DNA of 51,051 bases. It comes from an uncultured Acidaminococcus sp. GTDB taxonomy: Bacteria; Bacillota; Negativicutes; Acidaminococcales; Acidaminococcaceae. Shown piece after piece: positions 16,244-25,283 of the stretch; the first letter of the stretch is position 1, and every line of letters starts with the position of its first letter. The notes below the pieces were generated by a model, which did not search any database, was not told the DNA's origin, and saw nothing but the letters and a program-made list of their open reading frames with translations. The translations under genes were made by a program, and so were the position numbers. The stretch spans positions 1 to 51,051 of the forward strand of contig CAJMHI010000008.1 in the NCBI GenBank assembly GCA_905213155.1, in the 5' to 3' direction.

Positions 16244-18670
16244 TTAAGCATTGGTAACCGGTTGGATATGCCAGATATCGGCTGCATACTGCTGAATTGT
16301 CCGGTCACTGGAAAAATAACCGCTACGGGCTATATTAATGGCACTGCTACGAAGCCACCCCTGTTTATTGCGGTAACGGGTTTCAATTTCCCGCTGGGCC
16401 GCACAGTAAGCGGGGAAATCCTTCAGCACAAAATACTCGTCATTTTTATCCAGCAAATTGTCATAGAGCATGCCAAAGTGTTCCCCGTTGATTTTAAAAT
16501 TCACCAGGTCGTCCATTAACCGGTGGATAATGGGATCATTGCTGTAAAGGCCCCAGGAAGAATACCCGCCCCGTAGGTAATAGGACATCACCTCATCGGC
16601 CTTAAGCCCAAAGATCACGCAGTGGTCATCCCCTACAATCCGGTGGATTTCCACGTTGGCTCCATCTTCCGTACCAAGGGTAATGGCTCCATTCATCATA
16701 AATTTCATATTTCCCGTGCCAGATGCTTCCTTGCCTGCTGTAGAAATCTGTTCGCTGACTTCCGAAGCAGGGAAAACCAGTTGTGCCAGGGAAACATCGT
16801 AATTTTCCAGGAATACCACTTGCATTTTTTCATTAACCTGAGGATCGTGGTTTACCATATTGGCTACTGCGTTAATCAGGCGGATGGTTTCCTTGGCTTC
16901 CCCATAGTTTTTGGCTGCCTTGCCGCCAAACAGATAGGTATGGGGCAACACATCCAGAGCGGGATTTTCTTTCAGGCAAAGATAACGGTACAGTACCTGC
17001 AGAATATTTAACGTCTGCCGTTTATACATATGAATCCGCTTTACCTGCGTATCAAAAAGGGAATGGACATTCACGGAAAGCCCGTTGCGTTCCTGGATAT
17101 AGCGGGCCAAAATGGCCTTCCGCTGCTGTTTCACCTTGTCCAAGCGGTCTAAGAATCCCGTGTCTGTAGAAAATTTTTCTAAATCTCGCAAACGCTCTGG
17201 CGCTAGCCGCCATTTCTCCCCGATAGCTTCATCAATCAGCTCCGACAGCTGCGGATTGGACTGGATCAGCCAGCGCCGGTGAGAAACTCCATTGGTTTTA
17301 TTTGAAAAGCGTTCTGGGAAACACGTATAAAAAGGATGGAGTGTGGAATCCTTTAAAATCCGGGTATGGATTTCTGCCACCCCATTAATGCTATTGCTGC
17401 CAAGCACCGCCAGTCTTGCCATATGGATCTCTCCGTCCCACAATATAGCGACGGATTTAGCAAAAGTTTCATTGCCAGGATGACTTGCCCTGACTTTTTC
17501 CAACCACCGTCGGTTAATCTCATCTATGATGAGATAGATCCGGGGCAATAGCTCCTTGAACATGGGAATGGACCACTTTTCCATGGCTTCTGGCAAAACT
17601 GTGTGGTTGGTATAGGCTACCGTCTTTACGGTAACTTTCCAAGCCTTATGCCAGGAAAGCCCTTCTTCATCCATAAGGATACGCATCAGCTCCGGGATAA
17701 CAAGTGCCGGATGGGTATCGTTAATGTGGATAGCCACATACTGGTACAGTTTGCTAAGCGGTTTTTGAATTTTTTTCTTATAATGGCGGATAATGCTCTG
17801 CACACCAGCGGATACAAAGAAATATTCCTGCATCAAACGCAGCTGCCGTCCATCCTCCGTACTGTCATCCGGGTACAAAAAACGGGAAATCTGCTGTACA
17901 CGGTCTTTGTACTTAATGGTACGCTGCATAGTGGCATTGCTGTCAAACAGATCGTCCCGGGCATACTCGGCTCGCCATAAGCGCAAGGTATTTACCGTAT
18001 GGTTGTGATAGCCGATAATGGGAACATCATAGGGAACGGCCCGTACAATATCGTAATTTTCGTAGATACAGGCAAGTCCTCCCTTGCCGTCCGGTTTCAT
18101 ATAGGCATTGCCTCCGAAACGGACGGAAACTGCTTTATCCACTTTTTTGACTTCCCAGGGATAGCCCCGCAGCAGCCAGTTATCCGGCAGTTCCACTTGT
18201 TGTTCGTCGATAATTTTTTGGCGAAACAATCCATACTGGTAGCGGATACAATTCCCGTTTCCCGGCAGCCCCAAGGCAGCCATAGAATCAATAAAACAGG
18301 CCGCCAGCCGTCCCAAGCCGCCATTGCCCAGGGCAGGATCCCGTTCCGCGGGAATTACATCATCAAGGGACCAGCCCAGATCTTGCAGGCCCTGTTTAAC
18401 AAGGCTTTCCATACCCACGCCCAGCAAATTGGATTCCAACAACCGACCAATTAAAAATTCAATGGAAAAATAGTAGACCTGCTTGACTTTCTTTTCGTCA
18501 TAGCGTTGATTGGTGCGAATCCAGTCCTCGCTTACCAAATCCCGGATCATATAGGCCAGAGTCTGGTAAACCATCGTTGTATTCAGGTCCTTTGGTTCTT
18601 CTGCCCATAACATATGGGCTTTTTGGATAAAATCTTCCTTGAATTCCTCTTTATTTTTCCATTTGTTCAT
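16244..18670 (-). CDS. glgP: Glycogen/starch phosphorylase, GT35
   Basis: An 808-residue pyridoxal-phosphate-dependent alpha-glucan phosphorylase releasing glucose-1-phosphate from chain ends. EASGTGNMKFMMNGA holds the PLP-binding Lys656; GNGGLGRLAACFIDSMA and HINDTHPAL are further family signatures. Length matches GT35. A weak GAGG precedes the ATG. It follows glgD by 35 bases, so a degradative enzyme is made with the synthetic ones, as in several Firmicute glg operons; balance must then come from allosteric control. No missing residue is noticed. Confidence 0.96.
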   Translation of the reverse strand: MNKWKNKEEFKEDFIQKAHMLWAEEPKDLNTTMVYQTLAYMIRDLVSEDWIRTNQRYDEKKVKQVYYFSIEFLIGRLLESNLLGVGMESLVKQGLQDLGWSLDDVIPAERDPALGNGGLGRLAACFIDSMAALGLPGNGNCIRYQYGLFRQKIIDEQQVELPDNWLLRGYPWEVKKVDKAVSVRFGGNAYMKPDGKGGLACIYENYDIVRAVPYDVPIIGYHNHTVNTLRLWRAEYARDDLFDSNATMQRTIKYKDRVQQISRFLYPDDSTEDGRQLRLMQEYFFVSAGVQSIIRHYKKKIQKPLSKLYQYVAIHINDTHPALVIPELMRILMDEEGLSWHKAWKVTVKTVAYTNHTVLPEAMEKWSIPMFKELLPRIYLIIDEINRRWLEKVRASHPGNETFAKSVAILWDGEIHMARLAVLGSNSINGVAEIHTRILKDSTLHPFYTCFPERFSNKTNGVSHRRWLIQSNPQLSELIDEAIGEKWRLAPERLRDLEKFSTDTGFLDRLDKVKQQRKAILARYIQERNGLSVNVHSLFDTQVKRIHMYKRQTLNILQVLYRYLCLKENPALDVLPHTYLFGGKAAKNYGEAKETIRLINAVANMVNHDPQVNEKMQVVFLENYDVSLAQLVFPASEVSEQISTAGKEASGTGNMKFMMNGAITLGTEDGANVEIHRIVGDDHCVIFGLKADEVMSYYLRGGYSSWGLYSNDPIIHRLMDDLVNFKINGEHFGMLYDNLLDKNDEYFVLKDFPAYCAAQREIETRYRNKQGWLRSSAINIARSGYFSSDRTIQQYAADIWHIQPVTNA

Positions 18671-18705
18671 TCAACGCCTCATTCTTTCCATTCTCCCCGC
18701 ACAAT

Positions 18706-19812
18706 TTAAGAAACCGAGCGTTTCCCCACGCAAAGCGGTTTTTTCTCCGAACCGGATAAGGTGGCTTCCGTCTGGACCAGGGATCTTTTATCGCAGATAA
18801 CATGATCCAGATGGGCATCATCGCCCACCACTGTATACTGCATCACAATGCTGTTTTTCACTACGGCATTAGGTCCCACCTTGACCCGGCGGAACAAGAT
18901 GGAATTTTCCACCGTACCTTCAATGATGCAGCCGTTAGCAATCAGGGAATTTTTAACTTTGGCTTCTTCCGTATATTTGGCCGGAGCCTCGTCATTACTT
19001 TTCGTATAAATCCGGTGTTCCGGATCCGGGAAGAACAGCTTCTTCCACAATACCGGATCCATAAGATCCATATTTACCTTGAAATAGCTTTCCACACTGT
19101 CAATCTTTTTGGAATACCCACCACAGTGATACCCAAAAATCCGCAGTTGTTGCAGGTTTTTCTGCAATACATCATCCACGAAATTTTTATATCCTTTGGC
19201 ATAGGCTCTTTCCACACTGTCAATGAACATGTCGCAATCAACCACCATGCCTTCAGTAAAGAGCTTTTGCCCTGCTTTTTGTTCTTTTACCGGGGTAATA
19301 GAGGTAATCCGCCCTTCTTCATCGGTAGTAAAAATAGTTCCTTCCTGCGTGGCATCACATTCTTTTACCTTGTAGATCATTGTCACGTCTGCATTATGCT
19401 GGCGGTGGAAATGAAGAACCTTTTCGTAATTCACGTTCTGCACCCGGTCACAGTTAGAAAGCAACAAATATTCTTTATGTCCCCGTTTTACCAGCATCAG
19501 ATTATTATAATAGGAATCTACGTCCCCGTCCACTTTTTCCGTGTCTTCCATAGGCAGATAAAATAATCCGTCGCCCTTATGCGCCAGTCCCCATTCTTTC
19601 CCACTGCGGAGATGATCCAGCACGCTACGGCTGCGCCGGGGAAGCAAAATTCCCACACTGATAACCCCGGCATTGACCATATTGGAAAGGGTGAAATCCA
19701 CCAGTCGGTATTTGCCGCCTACAGGCAGGGAAGCAATCGGCCGGCGTGCGTTAATTTCCGTCAAAGGACGGGTATTTTGCATGTTGATCAATCCAATAAC
19801 ATCTTTGCTCAT
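18706..19812 (-). CDS. glgD: Glucose-1-phosphate adenylyltransferase subunit GlgD
   Basis: A 368-residue GlgC-like protein of the GlgD type. It keeps the fold (SLPVGGKYRLVDFTLSNMVNAGV, then a C-terminal left-handed beta helix with NSLIANGCIIEGTVENSILF) but the N-terminal nucleotide loop reads LINMQNTRPLTEINARRP instead of the LAGGRGSRL loop of active GlgC. GlgD in Bacilli and relatives has no strong activity alone and modulates GlgC in a hetero-oligomer. It overlaps the glgC stop by four bases (ATGA), implying coupled translation and matched stoichiometry. Confidence 0.94.
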   Translation of the reverse strand: MSKDVIGLINMQNTRPLTEINARRPIASLPVGGKYRLVDFTLSNMVNAGVISVGILLPRRSRSVLDHLRSGKEWGLAHKGDGLFYLPMEDTEKVDGDVDSYYNNLMLVKRGHKEYLLLSNCDRVQNVNYEKVLHFHRQHNADVTMIYKVKECDATQEGTIFTTDEEGRITSITPVKEQKAGQKLFTEGMVVDCDMFIDSVERAYAKGYKNFVDDVLQKNLQQLRIFGYHCGGYSKKIDSVESYFKVNMDLMDPVLWKKLFFPDPEHRIYTKSNDEAPAKYTEEAKVKNSLIANGCIIEGTVENSILFRRVKVGPNAVVKNSIVMQYTVVGDDAHLDHVICDKRSLVQTEATLSGSEKKPLCVGKRSVS

Positions 19813-20972
19813 CTCATACCCTCCTTCGCCCGGGCTTTTTCTTCACTCCAGACGCCCTTACGCCCCAATACGGCCACAGAACCGTCTGTTTTTTTGAAAA
19901 CAGAATTTTTTTTGATCAGGCAGTTTTCTCCGATAATAGCCTTATCAATGACAGCCCCTTCTTCCACAACCGTATCCGGCATCAGGACCGAATTAGAAAT
20001 TTGTGCTCCTTCCCCAATGCTGACCCCATAGAAAATCACACTGTTGGTCACATTGCCTAGTACCATAGAACCTTCTGCCACCAAACTGCTCTTTACAGAA
20101 GCATTCGGCCCTACATAGTGGGATGGATAATTCTGAGTCCCGGAATAAATACGCCAGCTTTTATCCCGAAGATCAATAGGGGGATCGTCGGCAATCAGAT
20201 CCATATTGGCCTGCCACAGGCTGTCGATGGTACCCACATCTTTCCAGTAGCCTTCAAAAGGATAGGCATACAATGCTATCTGGTCCTGTAGCATGGCAGG
20301 AATAATATTTTTGCCAAAATCATGTTCGCTGTTTTCGTTTTTTGCATCCGCTTTCAAATAGGATTCCAATACCGTTCTATTAAAAATATAGATGCCCATA
20401 GACGCCAGGTTGCTTTCCGGGTGGGCTGGTTTTTCCTGGAATTTGGTGATTTTTAAATTATCATCGGTTACCATAATCCCGAACCGGCTTGCTTCCTCCC
20501 AGGATACATGGATGGTGCCAATAGTCACCGCCGCATTATGTTTTCTATGGAACGTCAGCATTTTAGCATAGTCCATGGAATAAATATGATCCCCTGAAAG
20601 CACTAGGACGTAATCGTCTCCTACCCGGTTCACAAAATTCAGGTTCTGATAAATGGCGTCCGCAGTTCCCCGATACCAGTTACTGCCGCCATCAGTTTGA
20701 TAAGGCGGCAAAATGAAGGTGCCCCCGTCGTCCGAATCAAGATTCCAGGCGCTACCGTTGCCCACATACCAATTCAGTTCCAAGGGCTGATACTGGGTCA
20801 GGATACCCACCGTATGAATTCCAGAATTTCGGCAGTTGGAAAGCGGAAAATCTATGATCCGGTATTTCCCGCCAAAAAGTATTCCCGGTTTGGCCAGGTC
20901 TTTGGTGAGTACTCCCAGTCTGCTTCCCCTTCCTCCGGCCAGAATCATAGCCAGACAATTGGACTTTTTCAT
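19809..20972 (-). CDS. glgC: Glucose-1-phosphate adenylyltransferase catalytic subunit GlgC
   Basis: A 387-residue enzyme making ADP-glucose from ATP and glucose-1-phosphate, the committed step of glycogen synthesis. The loop MILAGGRGSRLGVLTKDLAKPG, the GGKYRIIDFPLSNC motif, SGDHIYSMDY and FQEKPAHPES are the GlgC signatures; hexapeptide-like repeats form the C-terminus. First gene of the operon, with GGGAG ahead of ATG and a sigma-A promoter about 110 bases upstream. The 276-base gap to the divergent gene holds both promoters; I see no riboswitch in the leader. Confidence 0.96.
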   Translation of the reverse strand: MKKSNCLAMILAGGRGSRLGVLTKDLAKPGILFGGKYRIIDFPLSNCRNSGIHTVGILTQYQPLELNWYVGNGSAWNLDSDDGGTFILPPYQTDGGSNWYRGTADAIYQNLNFVNRVGDDYVLVLSGDHIYSMDYAKMLTFHRKHNAAVTIGTIHVSWEEASRFGIMVTDDNLKITKFQEKPAHPESNLASMGIYIFNRTVLESYLKADAKNENSEHDFGKNIIPAMLQDQIALYAYPFEGYWKDVGTIDSLWQANMDLIADDPPIDLRDKSWRIYSGTQNYPSHYVGPNASVKSSLVAEGSMVLGNVTNSVIFYGVSIGEGAQISNSVLMPDTVVEEGAVIDKAIIGENCLIKKNSVFKKTDGSVAVLGRKGVWSEEKARAKEGMR

Positions 20973-21081
20973 GGTGCTTCTCCCTTTGTCGTTATGCCTT
21001 ACAGTTTTGCTGTTTTCTTATTTCCTGTTTTTCTTCAATCTTGCGATGGCGTCTAGCCTCTCATAAACATCCTTTTATAAT

Positions 21082-21110
21082 ATTATACAATCTGGAAAGT
21101 GGAAAGCCAA
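21082..21110 (-). promoter_or_regulatory. Promoter of the glycogen operon
   Basis: Minus-strand TTGGCT (21105-21110), 17-base spacer, TATAAT (21082-21087). Transcription would start near 21075, leaving a leader of about 100 bases before glgC. No catabolite-repression palindrome was recognised beside it. Confidence 0.65.
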
Positions 21111-21181
21111 ATATTTTTAGGTATGTGATTACTATTTTTCGCAAACAAGAGATAATTTGTAAAGTTTGTGCTTTTCTTGAA

Positions 21182-21210
21182 TTGCTGTCAAGGCAGAAAT
21201 ACGTTACAAT
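21182..21210 (+). promoter_or_regulatory. Possible promoter of the UPF0173 gene
   Basis: Plus-strand TTGCTG, 17-base spacer, TACAAT, ending about 40 bases ahead of the start codon. The -35 is a weak match, the -10 a good one. Confidence 0.45.
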
Positions 21211-21248
21211 GTATAGAATAAGGAACCAATATGAGAGGAGGAATGTGT

Positions 21249-21914
21249 ATGCTGCAGCTTCATTATATCCATCATGCGGCCTTTACGCTAACAGATGGAA
21301 AAACCACTCTTTTGTTTGACCCCTATTTAGACGGCAATCCAGAAGGCCTTACGGCTAAGGATATTAAAGCAAACGTCATTTTGGTTTCCCATTATCACGG
21401 GGATCACCTGGGCAGTGCCTACGAGATTGCAAAAAATAATGACGCATTGGTGATTTCCACTGCGGAAATTGCCAATGATGCCGCCTCCCACGGCTTAAAG
21501 AGTCAAGCCATGCACCTGGGCGGAACCCGGGAATTTCCTTTCGGCAAGGTACGAATTACCCCGGCTTTTCACGGCAGTGGCATTGCCGGTGGACACGCTT
21601 GCGGCTTTATCATCCATTTAGGTGGCAAAGTTGTCTATTTTGCGGGAGACACTTGTGTATTCAGTGATATGGCTCTTCTGTCCAAGCTGGAACCCATTGA
21701 TATAGCCCTGCTTCCCATTGGGGACAATTTTACTATGGGACCCAAAGACGCCAGACTTGCTGCCGAACTCTTAAATGTACCGACGGTCATCCCCATTCAT
21801 TACAATACCTGGCCGATCATTGCCCAGGATCCACAGGCCTTTAAAAAAGATGTAGAAGCTACTACAAAGTCCAAAGTTCTGGTGGTTTCCCCAGGTAGCA
21901 CGGTAACGCTGTAA
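21249..21914 (+). CDS. UPF0173 metal-dependent hydrolase (metallo-beta-lactamase fold)
   Basis: A 221-residue cytosolic protein of the UPF0173/YtkL group. The metallo-beta-lactamase ligand motif is SHYHGDHLGSAYE (near 58), with AFHGSG, FAGDTCVFSDM and IPIHYNTWPII supplying later ligands. Substrate is unknown for the family. I choose the ATG at 21249, seven bases after GGAGG; the ATG six bases earlier almost touches that site. It runs divergently from the glycogen operon and converges on addA, with a shared terminator hairpin between. Nothing in the sequence links it to glycogen. Confidence 0.9.
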   Translation: MLQLHYIHHAAFTLTDGKTTLLFDPYLDGNPEGLTAKDIKANVILVSHYHGDHLGSAYEIAKNNDALVISTAEIANDAASHGLKSQAMHLGGTREFPFGKVRITPAFHGSGIAGGHACGFIIHLGGKVVYFAGDTCVFSDMALLSKLEPIDIALLPIGDNFTMGPKDARLAAELLNVPTVIPIHYNTWPIIAQDPQAFKKDVEATTKSKVLVVSPGSTVTL

Positions 21915-21929
21915 AAAGTAATACAAAAG

Positions 21930-21960
21930 CCCTGCAGAGAGTAAACTTTGCAGGGTTTTA
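21930..21960. terminator. Bidirectional terminator between UPF0173 gene and addA
   Basis: CCCTGCA pairs with TGCAGGG across a 12-nt loop. The plus strand continues TTTTATATT and the minus strand continues CTTTTGTATT, so it can end both converging transcripts. Confidence 0.75.
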
Positions 21961-21969
21961 TATTGCTTC

Positions 21970-24900
21970 TTACTTTTTCGGGCAGAAATATGCAAAGGGA
22001 CAGTAAGGACAAGCCTCTGTCCGTACTGGAAAGTCGGATTCTGTTTCTAGCGGCAGCAGATGTTCCAACAATTGTTCCAGTTTTTCCAGTTCTCCTTCCC
22101 GATTTTTCAGAAGATAGCGGGTATCATTTTGTAAGAAATCCAATCCTGCCCACACTACCTTTTTGCCAGGATACTGGGCCTCTGCAGCCAGGCTGTACAA
22201 AAGCAGCTGTCTTCGATATCCCTGCTTTTCTTCCCCATCCACAGGGGGATGGCCGGTCTTATAATCCACAATGGCAAGGGTATTCTCTGACAAATGTACC
22301 AAAAGATCCATTCTGCCGGTAAAGATCACCTGATCCTGCCCTTTTTGGCAGAACTGCAACTGAAATTGTTTTTCCTGCTCTTTTTCAAAAGGAAGCAGCT
22401 CCTGGTACAAAGGACTTTGACAGTAGCGTTGCACCAGGGCTTCACCGGACCGGCGAAACAAATTTCGTTCTTTTTCAGGTTCCTCTAATTCCTCCAGTGC
22501 CAAATCAAGGGCCGTCTGCAAAGGAGCACTCTCCATTAGTTCCAGCACTTTATGAATATAGGTTCCCAAGGCAGTCTGAGAGATTTGATAAAGACCTTCC
22601 CCGATAGGTTCGGGGTCCACCTGCGGCATTTTTTCCAGATATTCATAATAAAATCTCCGGGGACAGGTGTCGTAATGTAAAAGAGCTGTAGCGGATAACT
22701 CTATTTTACGAGGAAAAGAAATGGGTTGCAGGCGGTCATATACAGCAGCATCAATAAGTTCCGTTTTCTCGCCTTCTTCCACAGAAGTAGCAGGCTGCCC
22801 CAAGAGACTTTCTACGTCTTTTTCCACCCATTCTACCTCGCTGGCATGATCGGTACCGGGTGCAAAAACACGGGAGAGGGACTGCCCCCATTTTTCCCTG
22901 TTGCTACTTCCTTTGCCTCCATTTTCCACATGGACAAGAACCAAATATTTTTCCGCCCGTGTCATCGCAACATACAGTTGTCGCTTTTTTTCCGCTTCTT
23001 CCAGCCGGCCATTTTCCAGCTGGACAGCCCGATACACACTGGTAGGCTGTATCTGCCCACTAGCATCTTCGGCCTTCACGCCTAGCCCCACACCCGGCAT
23101 ATACACCAGCCCGCCGCTATCCACAGGGTCTCTCTTATCCAAATTCGGCAACAGTACTGCCGGAAATTCCAGTCCTTTGGATTTGTGAATTGTCATAATC
23201 TGTACCGCATTCGGATCCAATTCCTGCTGCCCAGCACTTTCCCGTGCGGCCAAGCTGCGCATTTGTTGCAGTTTACTTAAAAAATCCGAAACAGAACTAT
23301 GCCCATTCATAGCATCCCCTACAGCCAAGGAACGCAGTTTTCGGTAATTAGCCAGTTTTTCCCGTCCCCCATTTTGCGTCAGCAGGGTAGGCTCAATGGC
23401 AAGTGCTGACTCTATAGCATCAAACAGCTCCGGCAAAGAAAGGTGAAGCGCTACTTTACGCAGTCCATCTAATTTTTTTCCTAACATATAAAAGGGTTCT
23501 TCCAGTTGCTGCTGCAAACTATCCCACAAGCAAAGGTCTTTGTCAAACTGGAGGAGATTTGAGATCTGCTGATCCGTGAATCCCACAAAGGGACTGCGTA
23601 AAAAACCTACTAACGCCCAATCCTTTTTTGTATTGCAGAGCACAGTAAGAAGATTTAAGATATCTACAATTTCTATTCGGTCATAAAACCCTTTGCCGTC
23701 TGTAACCTGGCTTTTGATTCCCAAGTCAAGAAGCGCTTTGGCGTAACTTTCTGCCAGGTGGATCGCTGGCAGTAAAATAGCCACTTGCCCATAAGATAAT
23801 TCCGGATGCGCCGCGACCAGATTTTTTGTGGCGTCTGCTACATAGCGTGCCTCAGCAGCCTGGCATTCCTCTGTACTGCAATCGCCCTGTTGCAGCACGG
23901 CAAATACAGGCAGACCGCTGGACGGTTGGTGCGGACGCAGGGGCTGCGCTGTTACATCACTTTTAGCATCCTCCCCCAGTAAATCATCAAATAAGGTATT
24001 ACAAGCCGTAATGATTTCCGGGGCAGAGCGGAAATTATCATCCATGACAATATCCGTGCCGCCCGTTTCAGAAATCGCATCACGTACTTTTTTAAATACG
24101 CTGACATCGGCACCCCGAAATCGGTAGATTGACTGCTTGGCATCACCTACAATAAAGAGATTGTGCCCTAATAGTCGGTTCGCATTGCCACCGCTTAGCA
24201 AATACACCAGACTTTTTTGTTCTTCATTGGTATCCTGAAACTCATCCACCATAAGGTATTTATACCGTTTCTGGTAGCGTTCCAGAATCTGGGGGTAGGT
24301 TGCTAAAACTTCCACAGCCCGTTGAGAGATAGTGGCAAAACTATAGATTTCCTGATTTCTCTGTTCCATTTCCAGATACGTATGATAGCGCGTAAGGACG
24401 CCTTGCCAGGCTCTGACTTGGGGGATAGCCTTTTTAGCAAGGGCACATCGCAGCAAATAATCGGAAGCCTCCCGGCAAGCCATAACTAACTCTTTGATCT
24501 TACCAAAAGCACCTACCTGTTTCAGCAGCATAGCGGCTTTTTCATAGTCCCCTGTGGCAATCCAGTTATGCAGGATTTCTCGTTTTGCTTTGATACCTTC
24601 CAGCTGTTCCTTCCCTTTTTTCCCCGCCTGCGACTGTGCAGCAAGCAGTGTATCCACAGCTGTTTCCAGAGCAATCTGCCTCGCTTTTTCGTCTTTTTCC
24701 GAAAACACATATGGCTGGGTAAGATCTGCTTCAGAAATAATAAGTGCAAGCTGCGGCAGGATGCGAAGCAGCATATCCCCGATTTGCCCAGCAGGATAGA
24801 GTACTAAGAGCTGCAACATTTCCGGAGAAGCTCCTCGGATTTCCTGTTCTATAAAATGCGCCGTAGTGTCTTTTTCAAAAGCCCGGATACGATATTCGTC

Positions 24901-25281
24901 CTGAATGGTAAAATTGGGATCCATCGCCGCTTCTACCGGATTTTCCCGGACCACCTGGGAACAAAAGCTGTCTATCGTAGTAATTGCTGCATGTTCGGCT
25001 AAAAGTATTTGTTCCTGCCAATACTGCCGTTGAGATTCCTCTTGTGCCTCTGTAAGGCGGTTTAGCATCCCCGATTTCACACGTTCCAGCATTTCCCGTG
25101 CCGCTTTCCGGGTAAACGTAATAGCCAGGATTTCCTGGGCATTGGCCTTTTTTTCATCAATAAGGGTTAAAAAACGTTCTACCAGTACCCGGGTTTTTCC
25201 ACTACCTGCCCCCGCGGAAACAGAGACATTCCCAGTTAGCGTATGAATGGCCTTGTGCTGCCACTTTGTAAAGTTTGCCAT
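21970..25281 (-). CDS. addA: ATP-dependent helicase/nuclease subunit A (AddA)
   Basis: A 1103-residue UvrD-like helicase with C-terminal RecB-type nuclease, half of the AddAB enzyme that resects double-strand breaks for RecA. Walker A is SAGAGSGKT (Lys29); DEFQDTNEEQ is the Walker B motif; MTIHKSKGLEFP and YVAMTRAEKYL are motifs V and VI. The nuclease core reads IVDYKTG near 1040. Four cysteines (HYDTCPRRF and the final CPYCPFAYFC) have the spacing of an iron-sulfur staple. Start is the ATG two bases past addB, with GGAGTG ahead; the frame stays open 65 codons upstream inside addB, but that stretch is not helicase-like. Confidence 0.95.
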   Translation of the reverse strand: MANFTKWQHKAIHTLTGNVSVSAGAGSGKTRVLVERFLTLIDEKKANAQEILAITFTRKAAREMLERVKSGMLNRLTEAQEESQRQYWQEQILLAEHAAITTIDSFCSQVVRENPVEAAMDPNFTIQDEYRIRAFEKDTTAHFIEQEIRGASPEMLQLLVLYPAGQIGDMLLRILPQLALIISEADLTQPYVFSEKDEKARQIALETAVDTLLAAQSQAGKKGKEQLEGIKAKREILHNWIATGDYEKAAMLLKQVGAFGKIKELVMACREASDYLLRCALAKKAIPQVRAWQGVLTRYHTYLEMEQRNQEIYSFATISQRAVEVLATYPQILERYQKRYKYLMVDEFQDTNEEQKSLVYLLSGGNANRLLGHNLFIVGDAKQSIYRFRGADVSVFKKVRDAISETGGTDIVMDDNFRSAPEIITACNTLFDDLLGEDAKSDVTAQPLRPHQPSSGLPVFAVLQQGDCSTEECQAAEARYVADATKNLVAAHPELSYGQVAILLPAIHLAESYAKALLDLGIKSQVTDGKGFYDRIEIVDILNLLTVLCNTKKDWALVGFLRSPFVGFTDQQISNLLQFDKDLCLWDSLQQQLEEPFYMLGKKLDGLRKVALHLSLPELFDAIESALAIEPTLLTQNGGREKLANYRKLRSLAVGDAMNGHSSVSDFLSKLQQMRSLAARESAGQQELDPNAVQIMTIHKSKGLEFPAVLLPNLDKRDPVDSGGLVYMPGVGLGVKAEDASGQIQPTSVYRAVQLENGRLEEAEKKRQLYVAMTRAEKYLVLVHVENGGKGSSNREKWGQSLSRVFAPGTDHASEVEWVEKDVESLLGQPATSVEEGEKTELIDAAVYDRLQPISFPRKIELSATALLHYDTCPRRFYYEYLEKMPQVDPEPIGEGLYQISQTALGTYIHKVLELMESAPLQTALDLALEELEEPEKERNLFRRSGEALVQRYCQSPLYQELLPFEKEQEKQFQLQFCQKGQDQVIFTGRMDLLVHLSENTLAIVDYKTGHPPVDGEEKQGYRRQLLLYSLAAEAQYPGKKVVWAGLDFLQNDTRYLLKNREGELEKLEQLLEHLLPLETESDFPVRTEACPYCPFAYFCPKK

Positions 25282-25283
25282 GC

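Noticed and set aside
18802..19566. 254-codon open frame on the plus strand inside glgD
   Set aside because: Antisense to a clear gene; composition dominated by Phe, His and Ile with no motif.
20973..21248. Catabolite-response or riboswitch element ahead of glgC
   Set aside because: No matching palindrome or aptamer motif seen; only two divergent promoters.
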